Assembly: GCF_001280125.1 (NCBI RefSeq)
Contig: NZ_LGEG01000003.1
Span: forward strand, 1 to 22,501
Direction of reading: 5' to 3'
DNA length: 22,501 nucleotides
Origin: Streptomyces sp. NRRL F-6492
GTDB taxonomy: Bacteria > Actinomycetota > Actinomycetes > Streptomycetales > Streptomycetaceae
Below, one piece after another: positions 21,049-22,501 of the stretch (position 1 is the first letter of the stretch; each line of letters opens with the position of its first letter). The notes under the pieces were generated by a model. That model searched no databases and was not told the DNA's origin. It was given only the letters and a program-made list of their open reading frames with translations. The translations under genes and the position numbers were made by a program.

Positions 21049-21495
21049 ATGACGATAAGTACACCAGTAGCTGTTCAATGCTGCGACTTTATCATTGAAC
21101 TTGGGATCGATAAATGATACAGGGGCGTCCAACGCAACACTTTCCCCCGAGGTCAGATAAATAATTACTCGACTCACGCCAGCTGTGCGCCGCACGTCAA
21201 TCCCTGCGACTTCTTTCCATGGGGTGAAACGACTGCGGCGATCAAAGATCTTGAAGGTTTCCAGACCCTCGGGGGAAAGGCGAACTCCGCGGGTTCGAGG
21301 CCAGATCACCGCGAAGGCGATGGCTGCGCAAGCGGCGTACGCACAGGATCGCAGCTCTTCTTCCGTCATGGGATCACCATTCCACTGCAATCCTAGGTAG
21401 AGCAGACTCGTCGCCAGGATTATCCCCAGAGTAATGGGAGTGGCTACTTGCATCGTTCCCAGTCGGAAACTTCTGGTTTCTTTGGTGTGCGGCAT
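21046..21495 (-). CDS. Two-TM, PH-like membrane protein, putative immunity to the third Rhs tip
   Basis: ATG 21495 has an excellent AAAGGAGG ribosome binding site. The 149-aa product has two hydrophobic segments, ITLGIILATSLLYLGLQW and YAACAAIAFAVIW, then a soluble domain RGVRLSPEGLETFKIF...FTPWKEVAGIDVRR...RVIIYLTSGESVALDAP. The layout resembles bacterial PH-like (YdbS/YdbT-type) membrane proteins. It is noticeably less GC-rich than the surroundings. It directly follows the third Rhs tip on the same strand, so it is the likely immunity protein; a membrane location would suit a membrane-active toxin (inference). The TGA stop is the first codon of the adjacent element's inverted repeat, so the original C-terminus may be lost. 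Confidence 0.7.
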   Translation of the reverse strand: MPHTKETRSFRLGTMQVATPITLGIILATSLLYLGLQWNGDPMTEEELRSCAYAACAAIAFAVIWPRTRGVRLSPEGLETFKIFDRRSRFTPWKEVAGIDVRRTAGVSRVIIYLTSGESVALDAPVSFIDPKFNDKVAALNSYWCTYRH

Positions 21496-21521
21496 TAAAA
21501 TCCTCCTTTGGGGCCGGGGTG

Positions 21522-21556
21522 CTGAAGGGGCGGCCCACGCAGGGCTGCCCCTTCAG
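21522..21556 (-). terminator. Hairpin between the third toxin tip and its putative immunity gene
   Basis: CTGAAGGGGC and GCCCCTTCAG pair perfectly over 10 bp; a further GCCC/GGGC pairing forms inside the loop. It lies 11 nt after the Rhs stop and upstream of the immunity ribosome binding site, like the hairpin at 4799-4826. Confidence 0.6.
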
Positions 21557-21566
21557 TGCTACTCAG

Positions 21567-22412
21567 CTATCTTTTGCAGTTGCGGTTTCTCTTGCTTACA
21601 TTTCCCGGCTTGGCCCAGCCGGATATCCCCCATCCGACAGTGGCGCCCATTTGCCAGGTGAAGCATCCCCCCCTGGCGTTAGCGGCATTGATGTGGTGGA
21701 CCGACCACCATGTATAGGTCCATGCCAGTGTGACGCAGACACCGACCGCAACAGGATGTATGAGCCTGGAGCACAGGAACGTCTCCATCAGCGTTGCTGC
21801 GATTCCGCCCATTGTGCCGACATCCTCTTTGAGGATCTGAGTGTGGAAGCGAGTGACGTAGAACTTGCACCAGAAGGTGTACCCGTACCACTTCCAGTTG
21901 GTCCCGCACAACCGAACGTATGCTGCTCGGCCGGACGGGTCGACCTGGTTCCCGGGGTCCTGGTTGGCGTAGTCGTAGGCGGTTGCCGAACCTCCGTAGA
22001 CGGGATCCGTGGTGAGGAAGCGTCCCGTGGCGGGGCTGTACATCCTTGCGCCCATGAGCATGGAACCGGATACCGTCTCAGATGACCGCTGCTGTCCGCC
22101 GAGCCAGCCGTAGCGTGCCTGCTGTTGGCCTTCGCGTGGGTTGCCGTACTCGTCGGTGTCCAGTGCAGTGGGGGTCTTGGCAGAGTCGAGCGGGAGCATC
22201 AGCGCGACGTCACCGTGGATGTTGGTGAGCTGAAGGGCAACATCTCCGGTCTTGCTGGTGGTGGCCGCTATTTGCCCGGTCGCGGAGGTGACGTAACGGG
22301 TTATTGCTCCCGTTGTCGTGTCTTCGGTGATCCAGCGCGGGCTGTCGCTGTCGCTGCTGTAGTGGTTGACCTTGGAACCGGTCTGGGGCCAGTTGGAGCC
22401 ACTGAGCCCATT
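21567..22412 (-). pseudogene. Third Rhs C-terminal fragment with a hydrophobic toxin tip
   Basis: The frame opens after an in-frame TGA at 22413-22415. It reads GSKVNHYSSDSDSPRWITED, LQLTNIHGDVALMLPLD, DEYGNPREGQQQARYGWLGG, MLMGARMYSPATGRFLTTDP and YDYANQDPGNQVDPSG, all collinear with the first Rhs core. The last roughly 120 residues are a new tip with TNWKWYGYTFWCKFYVTRFH, then a strongly hydrophobic part (GGIAATLMETFLCSRLIHPV, AVGVCVTLAWTYTWWSVHH, GATVGWGISGWAKPG), suggesting membrane insertion or pore formation. GC content is lower than in the core. Upstream of 22412 the match to Rhs is lost, so this is another displaced 3' fragment, or one broken by a frameshift near the window edge. The first long start, ATG 22199, is internal. 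Confidence 0.7.
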
Positions 22413-22501
22413 TCATCTTGGCGTTGACCTGGCCAGATGAAGCGTGAGGACGGCTCGGACAAGGTGAGTGATCCGGTTGGTGCTGCATCGGATCTTGCGG
22501 A

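Noticed and set aside
1..22501. tRNA, rRNA, CRISPR array or tRNA-type attachment site
   Set aside because: No cloverleaf, rRNA segment or regularly spaced direct repeats were seen on reading; a tRNA scan was not possible here.

Overview
The window is high-GC actinomycete DNA, almost certainly Streptomyces. The signs are strong GC3 bias, long shadow ORFs on both strands, Streptomyces-type Rhs/YD-repeat proteins, families typical of Streptomyces integrative elements (FtsK-like transfer ATPase, DUF6292, DUF6573 and DUF6461-like proteins) and IS4811/IS427-like transposases. No housekeeping gene, rRNA or tRNA was found. This is an accessory region built from recombined and partly decayed mobile modules.

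Layout. (1) 1-5300, + strand: a 5'-truncated Rhs gene with a BECR-RNase-like C-terminal tip, its putative immunity gene and a strong terminator. A displaced orphan Rhs module follows: YD-core remnant with two internal deletions, a second toxin tip, and a second putative immunity gene cut by an in-frame amber codon. (2) 5300-6250: no convincing gene; unusually rich in GTCGAC and GTACGG. (3) 6300-9070: remains of a conjugative or integrative element on the minus strand: a frameshifted FtsK-like ATPase with an altered Walker A motif, a truncated paralogue and a hypothetical fragment. Two + strand genes accompany them: a Cys-rich small protein and a secreted protein with two Cys-bounded repeats. 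(4) 9325-10623: a small hypothetical gene, then two adjacent one-gene cassettes, each bounded by related inverted repeats and separated by CAAG. (5) 10812-12660, minus strand: an operon-like run of small integrative-element genes including a frameshifted DUF6573-like gene, with very strong hairpins. (6) 12726-15840: a chain of three TA-flanked elements (MITE, an IS carrying a GNAT acetyltransferase, an IS4811-like IS). (7) 16031-18300, minus strand: DUF6461-like, DUF6292-like and a 100-aa protein. (8) 18344-19128, + strand: a 24-bp palindrome, then a RelE-like toxin-antitoxin pair and a 25-bp-stem hairpin. (9) 19190-21048: a decayed gene, then an antitoxin-like/PIN pair cut by a 166-bp element with 17-bp inverted repeats. 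(10) 21046-22412, minus strand: a third Rhs tip (hydrophobic, possibly membrane-active) with a PH-like, two-TM putative immunity protein.

The two Rhs loci at the window edges point inward and enclose the mobile debris. The main theme is contact-dependent polymorphic toxins, each beside its own small downstream gene, plus toxin-antitoxin pairs and IS-type elements that rearrange them. Many frameshifts lie at G/C runs, so part of the apparent decay could be assembly error; this should be settled before calling each gene a pseudogene.
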